This document shows positions 57,075 to 64,000 of a stretch of 64,000 nt of DNA, piece after piece; the stretch's first letter is position 1; each line of letters begins with the position of its first letter. The DNA lies in contig NZ_JAGINQ010000003.1 in the NCBI RefSeq assembly GCF_017876165.1, forward strand, positions 372,001 through 436,000, written 5' to 3'. The position numbers and the translations under genes were made by a program. The stretch comes from Azospirillum soli. Its GTDB lineage: Bacteria > Pseudomonadota > Alphaproteobacteria > Azospirillales > Azospirillaceae. Under the pieces are notes generated by a model. That model did not search any database. It was not told the DNA's origin and saw only the letters and a program-made list of their open reading frames with translations.

Positions 57075-57316
57075 GCACGGCTGTCCGGGGAACGGGATTA
57101 AGGCTTTGATGCGTATGGCTTGTTTTTAAGCGAGTCTCTCAAAATGGCGCCTGTGTTTCACGGAGCCTGCAACTCCTCAATTCGTCATTCCCGCGAAGGC
57201 GGGAATCCAGGCTGAACAAGCACTTAAGTGCGGAGTTTCTGGATCCCCGCTTTCGCGGGGATGACGGTGAGGAAATAGAACGCTCCGAGCGGAAATGCTT
57301 CACCGGACAGCCGTGC
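57075..57316. mobile_element. 242-bp MITE-like element, copy 2
   Basis: Same 14-bp terminal repeats (57075-57088, 57303-57316), same length and same internal REP pair (57183-57210, 57239-57266) as copy 1, with scattered substitutions. The left flank is CGTCATTCCCGCGAAGGC, i.e. half a REP cut at the same centre as copy 1. The right flank no longer matches, so no target duplication survives. Confidence 0.85.
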
Positions 57317-57331
57317 GACGCGACGGGAAGA

Positions 57332-57667
57332 TTACCCGCCCCTCGTCCCCCCTCTCGCTCCTCCACCGGCCACTTGGTACGGCTGAACGGATTCGGACTC
57401 CTCCACGTCCCCCTCTGGCACGTCCCCCTCCGGCGCCGCATCGCCGCCGTCCTGTCGAGGGGAGTCGTTTACGGATATGTATCCGTATCGTCCGTCAATG
57501 AAGCCGCATGAGTAAGCCTGCTCCACGATGCCGCTGATTCTCTGCGCTTCCGCCTGATCCTTGCAGCGCGCCATTACAAGGACATCGGTTTTACCCGGAG
57601 GCCCCTCCAGCGAAACAACCCACTCTCCGTTTCCTTCCGTGATTCGCGCGGAATGACGTTCGGACAT
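57332..57667 (-). CDS. Hypothetical protein
   Basis: 111 aa, no recognised family. Residues 1-65 look folded (EWVVSLEGPPGKTDVLVMAR, VEQAYSCGFIDGRYGYISV); the tail is acidic then Gly/Arg-rich with a small duplication EGDVPEGDVEE. The right TIR of the adjacent MITE copy ends 16 bp from its stop. Confidence 0.5.
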   Translation of the reverse strand: MSERHSARITEGNGEWVVSLEGPPGKTDVLVMARCKDQAEAQRISGIVEQAYSCGFIDGRYGYISVNDSPRQDGGDAAPEGDVPEGDVEESESVQPYQVAGGGARGGTRGG

Positions 57668-57896
57668 GCTTGCCGATCCTTTCTGCGGGGAAGATCATTT
57701 CGACTTCCCCAGCCAAATCACGAGATCAAATCACACGCTGAACAAGCAACCGCACCGGAACAAGGCGCATCTGCGCGGCTCATTCTGATCCCGAAGTTCC
57801 ACCGCGAAACCATGTGCGAAGCGGGCGCTGTTCTTGCCTCACCCCCAAGCATCCGCTACCATCATTCCATCACCATCCGAACCATGCCCGCACACC

Positions 57897-58099
57897 GTGC
57901 AACACTTTCAAGACGTTGTTGCATGATGTTGCACGCCCTGCACTCCGCGCATACCGCATCCAATCATTCCTACACGAAACGTGCACAACGCACGTCCGCG
58001 AACAAACACGCACAACCCGCTGACCCGTCAGCGAAATTCCGAGAAATCGCCCATTGTGCAGAGTCGCCACACTGCACAATCCGCACAACGATGCACAAT
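57897..58099. promoter_or_regulatory. Cluster of TGCACAA-like sites upstream of bolA
   Basis: TGCACAAT occurs exactly at 58073 and 58092 and inverted at 58053; GCACAA also at 57983, 58010 and 58083. GTGCAAC (57897) faces GTTGCAC (57928). The last four sites fall about 10 or 20 bp apart. The whole 57668-58273 stretch has no convincing gene and lower GC. Function unknown; an iteron-like or multi-site operator is plausible. Confidence 0.5.
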
Positions 58100-58273
58100 C
58101 GACGGTATGCGCCAGCCGCATGGCCGAAACACCGGGCCAACCTGCCCCGCGTGGACCGGCCGCCACCGTCCGTAGGCCCCACCAACGCTTCCCCGGTGAC
58201 AAACCCAGGCGCAACGCCTAATTATGTTGGCAACGCCCATATGGGCAGGGCAAGACGGAACAGGATTACGGCC

Positions 58274-58513
58274 ATGGCGATGGAAGCCGCGGTGATCGAA
58301 AAGCTGATCAAGGAAGGCATTCCGGACGCGGTGGTGGAGATCGCCGACCTGCGCGGCGACGGCGACCATTACGCCGCGATGGTCACCTCCGCCACCTTCA
58401 AGGGGAAGTCCCGCGTGCAGCAGCACCAGATGGTCTACGCGGCCCTCCAGGGGAAGATGGGCGGCGAGCTGCATGCGCTGGCGCTGACCACGGCCGTGCC
58501 GGAAGGGGCCTGA
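58274..58513 (+). CDS. bolA: BolA family protein
   Basis: 79 aa, class II KH-like fold. LIKEGIPDAVVEIADLRGDG and HYAAMVTSATFKGKSRVQQH with conserved His, then QMVYAALQGKMGGELHAL. It lies 57 bp upstream of the CGFS glutaredoxin gene; BolA-Grx pairs hold [2Fe-2S] clusters and act in iron sensing or cluster transfer. Confidence 0.93.
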   Translation: MAMEAAVIEKLIKEGIPDAVVEIADLRGDGDHYAAMVTSATFKGKSRVQQHQMVYAALQGKMGGELHALALTTAVPEGA

Positions 58514-58570
58514 GGCCTCAGGGAAAGACGGCTCACGAAGTCGGGCATCATCGGGAAAGGTTGAGAGACA

Positions 58571-58912
58571 ATGGTTGACCAGAACGTCGTCGAACGGATC
58601 GAGCAGGACATCAAGAACAACGATGTCGTGCTGTACATGAAGGGCACGCCCGTCTTCCCGCAGTGCGGCTTTTCCGCCGCCGTCGTCCAGGTGCTGAGCC
58701 ACACGGGCGTGAAGTTCAAGGGCGTCAACATCCTGGACGATCCGGGCCTGCGCCAGGGCCTGAAGGAATACTCGAACTGGCCGACCTTCCCGCAGCTCTA
58801 CGTGAAGGGCGAGCTGGTCGGCGGCTGCGACATCGTGCGCGAGATGTACGAGTCGGGCGAGCTTCAGACCCTCCTGAAGGACAAGGGCATCGCCACCGGC
58901 GCCAACGCCTGA
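58571..58912 (+). CDS. grxD: Monothiol glutaredoxin (CGFS type)
   Basis: 113 aa. MKGTPVFPQCGFSAAVVQVL has the CGFS active site; NWPTFPQLYVKGELVGGCDI has the cis-Pro and glutathione site. Carries or transfers [2Fe-2S] clusters with BolA. Confidence 0.96.
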   Translation: MVDQNVVERIEQDIKNNDVVLYMKGTPVFPQCGFSAAVVQVLSHTGVKFKGVNILDDPGLRQGLKEYSNWPTFPQLYVKGELVGGCDIVREMYESGELQTLLKDKGIATGANA

Positions 58913-58933
58913 TCCTTCCACGATTTCGACCTG

Positions 58934-58964
58934 GAAAGGGCTCCGCCAAGGCGGGGCCCTTTTC
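58934..58964 (+). terminator. bolA-grxD terminator
   Basis: GAAAGGGCTCCGC and GCGGGGCCCTTTTC arms, followed by a short T-rich stretch. Confidence 0.8.
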
Positions 58965-59043
58965 GTTTGTGGAACCGGCCTCCGCCGCACCCTGTTGCCA
59001 TTGCACGATCTGTGTGTACGGCCTGTGTGTAGGGGGTGTCGTC

Positions 59044-59181
59044 ATGGCGATGGGACGGACGGGCCCGCGCAAGCTGGGCGTCTATGAAGGGGCCGGGACG
59101 GTGCGCGCGCAGTCGCGGACGGTCCTGATGGTGGTCGCGGCGATCTTCGCCGGGGCGGTGCTGCTGGTGCTTCTGCACTGA
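59044..59181 (+). CDS. Small single-helix membrane protein
   Basis: 45 aa: a basic N-terminal half (GRTGPRKLGVYEGAG) and a C-terminal helix TVLMVVAAIFAGAVLLVLL. TAGGGGGTG lies upstream. It precedes the next gene by 11 bp, so the two are likely co-transcribed. Confidence 0.55.
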   Translation: MAMGRTGPRKLGVYEGAGTVRAQSRTVLMVVAAIFAGAVLLVLLH

Positions 59182-59192
59182 GGGAGGCGGCC

Positions 59193-59702
59193 ATGGCTCG
59201 GAAAACGATTGTCGCCCTTTACGACCGGCGCGCCGAGGCCGAAGCGGTTCGCCAGCAGTTGCTGGACGCCGGCTTCGACGACCTGAACATCGAGGTGGTG
59301 GCGGATGGCGGCTTCGGCGGGTCCAACGACTACCACGGCGGGCTGTTCGTGCTGCTGTCCGGCTGGGGCGTGCCCGCCGAGGAGGCGCACGAATACGCCG
59401 AGGGGGTCCGTCAGGGCGGCGCCCTGGTGACGGTGTCGCTGCTGCGGATGTCGGCGATCCAGCGCGCGCTGTCGGTTCTGGAGCCCGCCGGCACGCGGTC
59501 CACGCGCCTGGAAGAAGCCGCCGCCGCGATGCGCGACGTCAACGCCGCTCCGGCCCCCGCCCAAGCCCCCGCCCAAGCTCCTATGCGGGCTCACGCCCCG
59601 CCGCCGCAAGCGGCGCCGACCGAAGGCCAGCGGGTGGGCGTCTACCCCATCCCCGACTCCAACGAGGGGCTTGGACCGACGGGCCGGAGGCGCGAATCAT
59701 GA
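59193..59702 (+). CDS. Hypothetical protein with YflT/general-stress-like N-terminus
   Basis: 169 aa. MARKTIVALYDRRAEAEAVR and QLLDAGFDDLNIEVV resemble small stress proteins that fold as ferredoxin-like units; GVPAEEAHEYAEGVRQGGAL follows. Residues 115-169 are Ala/Pro-rich with an APAQAPAQAP repeat. GGGAGGCGGCC precedes the ATG. Stop overlaps the next start. Confidence 0.65.
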   Translation: MARKTIVALYDRRAEAEAVRQQLLDAGFDDLNIEVVADGGFGGSNDYHGGLFVLLSGWGVPAEEAHEYAEGVRQGGALVTVSLLRMSAIQRALSVLEPAGTRSTRLEEAAAAMRDVNAAPAPAQAPAQAPMRAHAPPPQAAPTEGQRVGVYPIPDSNEGLGPTGRRRES

Positions 59703-60214
59703 TCGGCCGGGCACTGATCGCGGGGGCGCTTCTGGCGATGGCGACGCTGCCCGCACACGCGCAGGGCACGGGGCAGGACCCGGCCCGCAAGGACGCCTGC
59801 CGCGACGAGGTTTCACGCTTCTCCGACAGCTTCCTCGGCAATCAGGCGCTGCCGGGCGGACGCCAGGGCGCCCGCATCGAAGGCGAACGGCGCGACAAGC
59901 TGCGCGGGTTGCTGGACGAGGCCCGCGCCGCCGCCGGACGCGGCGATGCCGAAGGCTGCCTGTCCCGCCTGCGCGAGGCCCGCGCCATGGTTCGTGAGGG
60001 TGGGGTCGGCGGCGGTGGCGGCGGGTCGCTGGGAACCGGAAACAGCGGCGGTGGCGGAACCACGGGCTCATCCGGCTTGCCCGGCGGAGCCTCCGGCCCC
60101 GGCGGAACCGGAAGCAGCGGCGGCGCCCGAGGCGGCGGTGCGATGGGTGGCGGCGCGACCGGTGGCGGGGCCGGCGGAGGTGGCGGAGCCGGCGGCGGAG
60201 GCGGAGGCGGCTGA
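59699..60214 (+). CDS. Secreted glycine-rich protein
   Basis: 171 aa. Sec signal MIGRALIAGALLAMATLPAH with AQG cleavage near 22; a short charged helical region with two Cys (residues 34, 87); then a Gly/Ser tail from about 102 to the end. No known family; possibly a surface or matrix component. ATGA overlap with the preceding gene. Confidence 0.6.
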   Translation: MIGRALIAGALLAMATLPAHAQGTGQDPARKDACRDEVSRFSDSFLGNQALPGGRQGARIEGERRDKLRGLLDEARAAAGRGDAEGCLSRLREARAMVREGGVGGGGGGSLGTGNSGGGGTTGSSGLPGGASGPGGTGSSGGARGGGAMGGGATGGGAGGGGGAGGGGGGG

Positions 60215-60218
60215 CCCG

Positions 60219-60617
60219 TCAGGCCGCCAGCGAAGGCGAACCAACGGCGCGGGTGACGGTGGCGAGCAGGTCTTCGGGACGCACCGGCTTTTGCAGGCAG
60301 GCGTGCGGCGCGAGCGGGCGGGTGCGCTCCAACGTCGGCGGGTCGAGCGTGCCCGAAATGAAGACGATGCCGGTGCCGTGCCGGGCGCGCAGTTCGCCGG
60401 CCGTCGCGATGCCATCCATCCCGCCGGGAATGCGGATGTCCACCAGCGCGAGGTAGGGTGGCGCCACCGAAGCCATGGACAGGGCGGCCTCCCCGGTCGG
60501 GGCGATGCCGATCACCTCGTAGCCCGCATCCTCCAGCAGTTCGCGGGTGTAGAGGGCGACGAGCGCCTCGTCCTCCACGATCAGAATCCGCTTGGGCGTG
60601 TCACACTGATCAGTCAT
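60219..60617 (-). CDS. Single-domain response regulator
   Basis: 132 aa, receiver domain only. VEDEALVALYTRELLEDAGY gives the acidic pocket; the phospho-acceptor Asp is in LALVDIRIPGGMDG; FISGTLD supplies Thr/Ser and LQKPVRPEDL the Lys. Overlaps the 3' end of the kinase gene by 8 bp, so the two are partners. Confidence 0.92.
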   Translation of the reverse strand: MTDQCDTPKRILIVEDEALVALYTRELLEDAGYEVIGIAPTGEAALSMASVAPPYLALVDIRIPGGMDGIATAGELRARHGTGIVFISGTLDPPTLERTRPLAPHACLQKPVRPEDLLATVTRAVGSPSLAA

Positions 60618-61803
60618 TGGGCACCGTGAAAATCAGGTGATGGCGCACGCCCCGCTCGGCCGGCGGGTGCGTCAGAATGCCTTGGACCTGAAGCGCCAGC
60701 GCCTCGACCAGCTTCAGACCGAGGCTGCGCGGGCGGCTGGGTCCCCCGGCGCCAGCCGGGCGGGCCATGCCCTTGCCGTCGTCCGCGATCTCCAGCGAGA
60801 TCTGATCGGCGTCGCGGCGCACCTTGAGAAATATGGTGCCGCGCCCCTCGGGAAAGGCGTGCTTCAGGCTGTTGGAGACCAGTTCGTTGACGATCAGGCC
60901 CAGCGGGACGCCGATCTGAAGCGTGACCTGCGCCGGCTCGCAGTCGAGCGCGAGGGTGACGCCACCCTCCTTGTCGTCGCCGATCAGGGTCCGGCAGAGC
61001 GCCTCCAGATAGCCGCCCAGGTCGAAGTGCGAGATGTCCTGGGAGTTCTGGAGCAGGCCGTAAGCCAGCCCGATGGCGTGGACTCGGTGCTGCACCTCCT
61101 CCAGCGCGCCACGGGCGGCGCTGTCGCCGATGCGGTTGGCCTGCAGGCCGAGCAGGCTGGTGACGACGTACAGGTTGTTCTTCACCCGGTGCTGCAGTTC
61201 CCGCAGCAGGATCTCCCGTTCGGCCAGCGCCGCCTTCAGCGACTCCTCGCTGCGCCGGCGGTGGATCACCGTGGCGATCAGGTTGGCGAAGTTCTGCAGG
61301 AAGGTGACCTCGGGGGTCGAGAAGGGGCGGCGTTCCGGCGTCACCACCTCCAGCACCCCGAACACGCCGGTATCCAGCAGGATCGGCGCGTTGACCAGCG
61401 CGGCGACGGCGTATTCGCGGAACAGGTCGGTCGGGTTGAAGCGCGGGTCGGCGGCAAGGTCGCCGCTGACCACCGGCTGGCGCGTCAGCATGGCAAGGCC
61501 TGGCGCGTGATCGCGGTTGGCCGGGGCGCGGACGGAGCCGACCACGCCCGGACGCCAGCCGACGCCGGCCCGGATCAGGAAGTCGCCCTCGGCCGCCCGG
61601 TACTCCAGCACTTTGGCGTAGGGAACGCCGAGACCCTTGGCGACCTGCGAGCAGGCCTCGTGCAGCAGCGCGTCCAGGTCGGTTTCGCGCAGAGCGTACT
61701 GACCGAACTCCGCCACCGCCTGGAGATGCCGCAAGGTCGGCGATGCCGCCTCCATCGCTCCTCCGTCCGTCACCACTGCATTCTCGGCCAAGTCAACGCT
61801 CAT
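60610..61803 (-). CDS. GAF-domain sensor histidine kinase, HisKA_2/HWE type
   Basis: 397 aa, soluble. GAF sensor (about 25-185: LLHEACSQVAKGLGVPYAKV, NAPILLDTGVFGVLEVVTPE), dimerisation helix with phospho-His in LQHRVKNNLYVVTSLLGLQA, and ATPase domain with NELVSNSLKHAFPEGRG and ADDGKGM. Start uncertain: ATG here, or 16 codons on where GGAGG lies 4 bp upstream. Confidence 0.9.
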   Translation of the reverse strand: MSVDLAENAVVTDGGAMEAASPTLRHLQAVAEFGQYALRETDLDALLHEACSQVAKGLGVPYAKVLEYRAAEGDFLIRAGVGWRPGVVGSVRAPANRDHAPGLAMLTRQPVVSGDLAADPRFNPTDLFREYAVAALVNAPILLDTGVFGVLEVVTPERRPFSTPEVTFLQNFANLIATVIHRRRSEESLKAALAEREILLRELQHRVKNNLYVVTSLLGLQANRIGDSAARGALEEVQHRVHAIGLAYGLLQNSQDISHFDLGGYLEALCRTLIGDDKEGGVTLALDCEPAQVTLQIGVPLGLIVNELVSNSLKHAFPEGRGTIFLKVRRDADQISLEIADDGKGMARPAGAGGPSRPRSLGLKLVEALALQVQGILTHPPAERGVRHHLIFTVPND

Positions 61804-62071
61804 TCCTGCAATTCCACACTGCGGCGCGACACACCCGGGAATGTCTAAAAATAGCGGTCCCGAACAAAGCACGCCAGAAAAGTCGTTTAACATCTTGGAC
61901 ATATGAGGCCACAACAGCCAGGGTCAAAGCCCCCTGACTTTCGGCCAGGGTCGGCTTCACCGAAAGCTCATTCCGGCAAAACCCCTTATGCTTTATGGCA
62001 TTCCGGGCGCGCAGCCCGGGCATGAGCGGCGGCGCATCGCCGCCGGCCCGTACGATATGGTAAACGGACGA

Positions 62072-63001
62072 ATGACCAAGCCCTCCCCCACCGCCGCGCA
62101 CAACCCTGCAACCCTGGGCTTTGCCTCGGCTCTGGGGGCCTTTCTGATCTGGGGCTTGGTGGCTCCGGTCTATTTCAAGCAACTCGGCGACATCGGGGCG
62201 GTGGAGATCGTCGCGCACCGGGTGGTCTGGACCGTGCTGCTGGTCGGCGGGCTGGTGCTGGCGATGAAAGGTCCGGCCGCCATCCTGCGCGGCGTCGGGG
62301 GCTGGCGGGGTTTCGGCGTCTTCGCGGTGACGACGGCGCTGATCTCCACCAACTGGACCGTGTTCATCTGGGCCGTCACACACGGCCGCATGGTCGAATC
62401 GAGCCTCGGCTACTACATCAACCCGATGGTCAACGTCGTGCTGGGCATGGTCTTCCTGCACGAGCGCCTGTCGCGCCGGCAGCTTGGCGCGGTGCTGATC
62501 GCCGGGGCCGGTGTGCTGAGCCTCGTCCTGTCCTACGGGTCGGTGCCCTGGGTGGCGCTGACGCTGGCCCTGACCTTTGGCGTCTACGCCTTGGTCCGCA
62601 AGAAGGCCGCCATCGACCCGATCATCGGGCTGGTGGTGGAGACCGCCCTGCTGGTGCCGCTGGCTCTGGCCTATCTGCTGTGGCTGAACACGACCGGCGG
62701 CGGTAGCTTCGGCGTTCATGGGATCCGCACCGACCTGCTGATCATGCTGTCCGGACCGATCACGGCGGTGCCGCTCGTGCTGTTCATGATGGGCGCAGCC
62801 CGGCTGAAGCTGTCCACCATCGGGCTGTTGCAGTACATCGGCCCGACCGGGCAGCTGATGCTGGGCGTGCTGGTCTATGGCGAAGCCTTCACGTCGGCCC
62901 ACGGCATCGCCTTCGGCTGCATCTGGCTGGCGCTGCTGCTCTATTCCGCCGACGCCTTCACCACCCATCGCGCCGCCCGCGCGGCAGCCGCCGCCGATTA
63001 A
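62072..63001 (+). CDS. rarD: RarD-type EamA-family transporter
   Basis: 309 aa, ten helices. FLIWGLVAPVYFKQLGDIGA, EIVAHRVVWTVLLVGGLVLA, SLGYYINPMVNVVLGMVFLH and GLLQYIGPTGQLMLGVLVYG are typical RarD text. Named for chloramphenicol sensitivity in Pseudomonas; substrate unknown. 3' end overlaps the convergent tetR by 4 bp. Confidence 0.9.
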   Translation: MTKPSPTAAHNPATLGFASALGAFLIWGLVAPVYFKQLGDIGAVEIVAHRVVWTVLLVGGLVLAMKGPAAILRGVGGWRGFGVFAVTTALISTNWTVFIWAVTHGRMVESSLGYYINPMVNVVLGMVFLHERLSRRQLGAVLIAGAGVLSLVLSYGSVPWVALTLALTFGVYALVRKKAAIDPIIGLVVETALLVPLALAYLLWLNTTGGGSFGVHGIRTDLLIMLSGPITAVPLVLFMMGAARLKLSTIGLLQYIGPTGQLMLGVLVYGEAFTSAHGIAFGCIWLALLLYSADAFTTHRAARAAAAAD

Positions 63002-63660
63002 CCGCGCGGCGTGAGGCCGTGGGCGATGGTGTGGGCCAGCGTCCGGACGACCTCGCAGACCCGTTCCGGATTGCGGCCGAACACCACCTGATCGAGGAAG
63101 CCGAGGCCGAAGCTGAGCGTCGCGATGCCGGCGGCGACGTTGGCAAGGTCCGCGTCCGGCGCGATGGCACCCCGGTCGCGGAAGGCCTCCAGCCGATTCA
63201 GCAGGCAGGGGATGCGGCTCTCCGACAGGGTGCGGGCCATCTCGTCGGCGATGGCCGGATCGACCAGCGCCCGGTCCAGCATCACCTTGGTGAAATCGCG
63301 GCACTTCCAGGTGTGGGCCAGCTGGTGGTGCAGGAAACTGGCGAGGTCGGCTTCCAGGTCGTCGCCCGGCGGCGGCAGCGCGCAGGCCCCGCCCTCCTCC
63401 CGGCCGTAACGCTCGACCACGGCCAGCAGCAGACCGCCTTTGCCGGAGAAATAGCGCTGGATCAGCTGCTCGTTCACGCCCGCCCGACCGGCGATGTCGC
63501 GCGTCGTCGCCGCGTCGAAGCCGCGCTCGGCGAACACCATCTTCGCGGCGTCCAGCAGGGCGCCCTTGGTTGCCTCACGGTCGCGCTTGCGGGCGGGCGC
63601 ATCCGCGCCAGCGCAACAGTCTTCGCCCTTGGGTGAGGTCTCGTCCACGGTCCTGGCCAC
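62998..63660 (-). CDS. TetR-family repressor
   Basis: 220 aa. HTH: REATKGALLDAAKMVFAERG then FDAATTRDIAGRAGVNEQLI-QRYF. The N-terminus has two adjacent Cys (EDCCAG) that could be redox-sensitive. Divergent from an Old Yellow Enzyme gene, a frequent NemR-like arrangement for electrophile response. Confidence 0.9.
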   Translation of the reverse strand: MARTVDETSPKGEDCCAGADAPARKRDREATKGALLDAAKMVFAERGFDAATTRDIAGRAGVNEQLIQRYFSGKGGLLLAVVERYGREEGGACALPPPGDDLEADLASFLHHQLAHTWKCRDFTKVMLDRALVDPAIADEMARTLSESRIPCLLNRLEAFRDRGAIAPDADLANVAAGIATLSFGLGFLDQVVFGRNPERVCEVVRTLAHTIAHGLTPRG

Positions 63661-63712
63661 GATCCTGATCCTTCAACCGCCGCCGGTCACCATGGCGACT
63701 GATTGATAATAG

Positions 63713-63774
63713 GTATGCACGCGCATACTTGACAAGAGCGCTTGAGGAAGCAAGTATGTATCCACATACATACT
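63713..63774. promoter_or_regulatory. Operator/promoter region between tetR and the OYE gene
   Basis: Two palindromes: GTATGC-ACGC-GCATAC and AGTATGTAT-CCAC-ATACATACT, sharing the GTATG core. TTGACA lies between them at 63729, so the second palindrome overlaps the expected -10 of the OYE promoter. Confidence 0.65.
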
Positions 63775-63808
63775 GGACCCCATCGCACTGGACGGGAACC
63801 AACGCACC

Positions 63809-64000
63809 ATGAGCAACGCCGATCTCTTCACGCCCCTCCGCCTCGGCGCGATCGAGCTGCCGAACCGTGTCATCATGGCGCCGATGACCCGCAGCCGCGC
63901 CGGCGAAGGCAACGTCGTCACCCCGCTGACCGCCGAATATTACGCCCAGCGCGCCTCGGCCGGCCTGATCATCACCGAGGCCACGCAGGTGTCCGACACC
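63809..64000 (+). CDS. Old Yellow Enzyme family NADH:flavin oxidoreductase (5' part)
   Basis: The first 64 residues only; the gene runs off the window. [20 protein letters not shown] and [20 protein letters not shown] are the OYE/NemA N-terminus with the FMN-binding APMTR. It reduces activated alkenes, N-ethylmaleimide or nitroesters with NAD(P)H. Regulated most likely by the divergent TetR. Confidence 0.9.
   Translation, partial: MSNADLFTPLRLGAIELPNRVIMAPMTRSRAGEGNVVTPLTAEYYAQRASAGLIITEATQVSDT

Noticed and set aside
57653..58273. Coding extension upstream of bolA (His/Thr/Ala-rich)
   Set aside because: Composition comes from the CAC/GCA-rich site cluster, no ribosome binding site or similarity; BolA proteins begin at the later ATG.

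Overview
This window is high-GC, densely coded chromosomal DNA from an alphaproteobacterium, most likely Azospirillum or a close Rhodospirillales relative. That is an inference. It rests on the split PurS/PurQ/small-PurL enzyme, a DUF1476 (ATP synthase zeta) gene, a divergent AmpR-class A beta-lactamase pair, abundant RTX proteins and overall protein character. No 16S gene or phylogeny is available here.

Layout. At 1-5.5 kb (minus strand) is a respiratory cluster read leftward: a PQQ alcohol dehydrogenase with a lanthanide-type DYD motif, a lipoprotein cytochrome c, a caa3-type CoxB with a fused cytochrome c, and an unusual CtaD. Together they look like a complete path from periplasmic alcohol to oxygen. 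At 5.6-9.4 kb are a PaiB/AraC divergent pair, a YdcZ-type membrane protein and a GH13 (TreS-like) enzyme. At 9.6-10.7 kb is an RTX protein with a metzincin-like HExxHxxGxxD motif. At 10.7-17.4 kb are housekeeping genes (rsmD, rluB, dodecin, tadA, purD) mixed with a six-hairpin protein, a tautomerase and a LysR regulator. At 17.4-25.5 kb are xseA, a lower-GC methyltransferase, pyrC-ykgJ, hisS and blaA/ampR. At 25.5-33.6 kb are an acyltransferase, a divergent class A PBP-like protein, a GH24 lysozyme, a DUF1232 protein, two more RTX proteins and tRNA-Leu(UAA). At 33.8-45.6 kb are small membrane proteins, cinA-like, sfsA, map, radC, a 1-Cys peroxiredoxin, an MBL hydrolase, a Cache-PAS-PAS-GGDEF-EAL protein, purB and a lyase-like secreted protein. 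At 45.7-56.5 kb are the zeta subunit, an NRDE protein and the pur genes: purC-purS are separated from purQ-purL by about 5 kb holding a DNA glycosylase, a YiiM-like MOSC protein, an MFS transporter, a LysR regulator and amt. At 56.7-64 kb are bolA-grxD, a small stress/secreted cluster, a HisKA_2 kinase with a lone receiver protein, rarD, a TetR and the start of an Old Yellow Enzyme gene.

The most unusual signals are in repeats. (a) A 159-bp palindromic element sits in frame inside the coxB signal peptide; removing it in silico restores a clean 17-residue lipoprotein signal. (b) Two 242-bp MITE-like elements with 14-bp terminal inverted repeats both abut the same central GCGAAGGC site of a REP-type palindrome. 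One is flanked by a perfect 8-bp target duplication, so that deleting it rebuilds an intact REP pair. (c) A 200-bp cluster of TGCACAA-like sites with helical spacing lies upstream of bolA.

All product names come from motif recognition by eye; no database search was run.
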